From NCBI RefSeq assembly GCF_001046855.1, contig NZ_HF570958.1, positions 919,217 through 960,356 of the forward strand: 41,140 bases of DNA, read 5' to 3'. This document shows positions 38,791-41,140 of this stretch, in pieces. How positions within the stretch are numbered: the stretch's first letter is position 1; every line of letters begins with the position of its first letter. This DNA comes from Nostocoides japonicum T1-X7. Its GTDB lineage: Bacteria; Actinomycetota; Actinomycetes; Actinomycetales; Dermatophilaceae. The notes beneath the pieces were generated by a model. That model was not told where the DNA came from. It did not search any database and was given only the letters and a program-made list of their open reading frames with translations. Both the position numbers and the translations under genes were made by a program.

Positions 38791-40516
38791 ACACGGTCCT
38801 GCGGAGCACGACCGCCTCCCATGACCGCAACGCGACCCGGTCGCCGTCCGTGGCGACGGGCGACGTGTAGTTGCCGATGACGAGTGAGGCGTCGCTCCAC
38901 CCAGGACCCACCTCGGCGACCTGGGGATCGCTGCTGAAGCTGCCGAGCACGAGCAGCTGCTCGTCGCCCAGGGTGCGCGTGAACGCGTAGACGTGCGGGT
39001 CGTCGGGCAGGAGGAGGTGGAAGTCGCCGCGCTGCACGACGGGGTCCTCGTGGCGCAGGGCGACCAGCCGCCGATAGAGGTGGAACACCGAGTCGGGGTC
39101 GGCTCGCTCCGCGGCGGCATTGATCGTGTCGTGGTTGGGGTTCACCGCGATCCACGGCCGCCCCGTGGTGAACCCGGCCTGGGCGGTGTCGTCCCACTGG
39201 ACCGGCGTGCGGGCGTTGTCGCGGCTGCCCGCCGCCAGGCAGCCGAGCAGCTGCTCCTCGCTGAGCCGGTCGCGCTCGGCATCCGCCCACCGCAGGGATT
39301 CGATGTCGCGGTACTCCTCGAGGGAGGTGAAGTGGGCGTTGGTCATGCCGAGCTCTTCGCCCTGGTAGATGTACGGCGTGCCGCGGTGCAGGTGGAGGAC
39401 GATGGCGAGCATCGTCGCCGACTCACGCCGGTATGCGACGTCGTCCCCGTAGCGGGACACGATCCGCGGCTGGTCGTGGTTGTCCCAGTAGAGGGCGTTC
39501 CAGCCGGCCTCCGCCAGACCGGCCTGCCAGCGGCCGAGGGTCGCCTTGAGGTCCCGCAGGTCGAGGGGGTGCACGTCGAACCGCCCACCCGGGCCGTGGT
39601 CGAGGGAGACGTGCTCGAAGGTGAACACCATGTCGAGCTCGTGGCGGGCGGGGTCGGTGAGGAGGCGGCCGTGCTCGACGGTCGTGCCGGGGGTCTCGCC
39701 GACGCCGCGCCGGCCGTCGAACACCTCGCGGTGCATCTCCTGGAGGAACTCGTGCAACCGGGGGCCGTTCGCCGCCGCGACACCCGGTTGCCCGTACCGG
39801 CCGTCCTCGGCGGGCACGTCGGGCAGGGAGCCGTCCGGGCCGACGGTCTTGGAGATGAGGTTGATGACGTCCATCCGGAACCCGTCGACGCCCCGGTCCA
39901 GCCACCACCGCATCATCCGGTAGACGGCCCGGCGCACCTCGGGGTTCTCCCAGTTGAGGTCGGGCTGCTTCCGGCTGAACAGATGGAGGTAGTACTCACC
40001 GGTGGCCTCGTCGTGGTCCCAGGCGGGGCCGGAGAAGAACGAGCCCCAGTTCGTCGGCTCGGCCCCCGGCGTGCCCGGCTCCATGCCCTCCCGCGCCGGC
40101 CGCCACCAGTACCAGTCCCGCTTCGGGTTGTCGGTCGAGGACTGCGACTCGACGAACCAGGGGTGCTCGTCGCTCGTGTGGTTGACGACGAGGTCCATGA
40201 CGAGCTTCAGCCCCCGCTCGTGGAGCGCCTCGAGGAGCCGGTCGAGGTCCTCGAGCGTGCCGAACGCGGGGTCGATGTCCTCGTAGTCGCTGATGTCGTA
40301 GCCGTTGTCGTCCTGCGGGCTGCGGTAGATCGGCGACAACCAGAGGACGTCCACACCGAGCTCGACGAGGTGGTCCACGCGCTGGAGGATGCCGGGCAGG
40401 TCACCGATGCCGTCGCCGTTCGTGTCCTGGAACGACCGCGGATAGATCTGGTAGACGACGGCGCGCGTCCACCACGGCTCGTCGGCGGGCTCGAGCTCGT
40501 CGGGCACAGGGTTCAC
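38783..40516 (-). CDS. GH13 alpha-glucosidase, probable oligo-1,6-glucosidase
   Basis: The 577-residue GH13 enzyme has AVVYQIYPRSFQDTNGDGIG at the start, region I DLVVNHTSDEHPWF, region II GFRMDVI with nucleophile Asp216, region III GVGETPG with acid/base Glu274, and region IV WDNHDQPR with Asp348. The Val following the nucleophile (DVI) is the residue associated with alpha-1,6 specificity in oligo-1,6-glucosidases; alpha-1,4 enzymes usually carry Thr or Ala. It is cytosolic, with no signal peptide, and degrades isomalto-oligosaccharides or related sugars. AAGGAG before GTG 40516 sets the start; longer readings upstream lack similarity. No linked transporter in the window. Confidence 0.95.
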   Translation of the reverse strand: MNPVPDELEPADEPWWTRAVVYQIYPRSFQDTNGDGIGDLPGILQRVDHLVELGVDVLWLSPIYRSPQDDNGYDISDYEDIDPAFGTLEDLDRLLEALHERGLKLVMDLVVNHTSDEHPWFVESQSSTDNPKRDWYWWRPAREGMEPGTPGAEPTNWGSFFSGPAWDHDEATGEYYLHLFSRKQPDLNWENPEVRRAVYRMMRWWLDRGVDGFRMDVINLISKTVGPDGSLPDVPAEDGRYGQPGVAAANGPRLHEFLQEMHREVFDGRRGVGETPGTTVEHGRLLTDPARHELDMVFTFEHVSLDHGPGGRFDVHPLDLRDLKATLGRWQAGLAEAGWNALYWDNHDQPRIVSRYGDDVAYRRESATMLAIVLHLHRGTPYIYQGEELGMTNAHFTSLEEYRDIESLRWADAERDRLSEEQLLGCLAAGSRDNARTPVQWDDTAQAGFTTGRPWIAVNPNHDTINAAAERADPDSVFHLYRRLVALRHEDPVVQRGDFHLLLPDDPHVYAFTRTLGDEQLLVLGSFSSDPQVAEVGPGWSDASLVIGNYTSPVATDGDRVALRSWEAVVLRRTVSG

Positions 40517-41140
40517 GGGACTCCTTGGTCTTGAGGAGGTATGCGGCCACTCCGGATATGCCGGTCTCTCGCGACCCGCGGTGGCCGGGTTCCGGGGGAC
40601 CGGTCGAGGCCCACTCCACCACATGCAGCCCCCGCGTGGGAGGCCCCGATCGGTACCCGACCCAGACGGTGGCGATCCAGGTCGTGGAGGAACGGCCACC
40701 CATGCGCGCCACGGAGGAGCATCGGAGCCGGCACGAGACGACGGAGTGCGCCGGCCACACGGGGTCGGCGTCGTCGAGGAGCCACCCGACGAAGTCGCCC
40801 GCTCCGCGGCGATGTCGGGCGCGGATCGCAATACCTCGACTCCCAGAGCCTCCGTCGGGTCGAGGTGTGTGGTGCTGTTCTGGTGGGGTCTGGATACCTC
40901 GATTCCAGGGGCCTCGGTCGGGTCGAGGTGCACAGACACCCGTCCTGGTTGGAAGCGATCGTCGGGAGGGGTCGGCCGCGGAGAGCGGAGCCGAATCAGC
41001 CGTGGAGGGCGGGCCGCCGCGACACGGTCGGCCGTTCCCGGGTACCACGCCGGACGGCTCGGCGCGTCGGCCAGGGCGCTAGGCAGCTCGCTGAGGAAGG
41101 TGCTCTGGCGGTCTGCCACCCGATCGGGGCCTGTGCACCA
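40517..41140. other. Intergenic region upstream of the glucosidase with a duplicated 37-bp element
   Basis: No gene is supported here to the window end. Two 37-bp copies at 40831-40867 and 40894-40930 (ATACCTCGAYTCC...GGTCGAGGTG) are about 86 percent alike by eye, 63 bp apart, and each can fold through TACCTCGA / TCGAGGT. On the minus strand both read in the same frame as HLDPTEAxGxEV, which could be coincidence or a relic of a coding repeat. Confidence 0.6.

Noticed and set aside
40525..41082. Possible plus-strand gene of 185 codons upstream of the glucosidase
   Set aside because: Composition is Arg/Pro/Ser-rich shadow, no ribosome binding site, and it covers the duplicated 37-bp element.

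Overview
The window is high-GC DNA from an actinomycete. The gene order moeA(glp)-moaC-mog-rimJ-sepX/glpR, a Zur-type box over zinc-independent ribosomal proteins, and several leaderless TANNNT promoters all fit Actinomycetota. The family is probably Micrococcales/Intrasporangiaceae-like, which is an inference only. Two blocks look native (about 1-11.6 kb and 29.5-40.5 kb, with heavy GTC/CTC codon use). They are separated by a mosaic acquired region of about 18 kb just downstream of a tRNA-Ala(CGC).

Left native block. The 3' part of moeA/glp is followed by overlapping moaC and mog and by a RimJ-type acetyltransferase. Next, on the minus strand, comes a Zur-box-controlled operon of cysteine-poor ribosomal protein paralogues (bL28, uS14, bL31, bL36, bL32) and a CobW metallochaperone. 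Three of its six genes are broken. The divisome membrane protein SepX/GlpR follows. Then comes a tightly overlapping five-gene operon: DUF4956 membrane protein, VTC-type polyphosphate polymerase domain, Asp-tailed membrane-anchored protein, histidine kinase and OmpR-type regulator. Three 11-bp-phased direct repeats sit upstream of it. A region of nested palindromic repeats and an AI-2E family permease gene complete the block.

Acquired region. A 12.6-kb segment (11768-24361) is bounded by a 12-bp direct repeat and has a decayed serine recombinase at its left edge. Its cargo, all on the minus strand, is: an amino-methyltransferase, a protein of unknown function, a Cas4/Dna2-type iron-sulfur PD-(D/E)XK nuclease, a second unknown protein, an SF1 helicase, a TIGR04141/DUF6119 protein, and an AbiEi/AbiEii toxin-antitoxin pair. 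An orphan XRE regulator and an IS5-family insertion lie upstream. The methylase-to-helicase run looks like a multi-gene, restriction-like anti-phage system that I cannot match to a named one; it is the main candidate for a new system. From 24.4 to 29.5 kb there is a second accessory patch: amidohydrolase, MmyB-type regulator, cupin, MFS remnant, CGNR regulator and an MFS gene whose 3' end has been replaced by the antisense of a native ABC permease.

Right native block. It holds a DrrAB-like ABC exporter with a divergent TetR regulator, a membrane protein with a second divergent TetR regulator behind four tandem 13-mers, and an operon of ABC ATPase, permease, NarL-type kinase and regulator. A gutted ECF sigma factor with its partner gene and a GH13 oligo-1,6-glucosidase follow. 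Short stem-loop repeats recur just after gene ends.

Gene decay is frequent (cobW, rpsN, rpmJ, recombinase, transposase, sigma factor). Some of the single-base lesions could be assembly errors.
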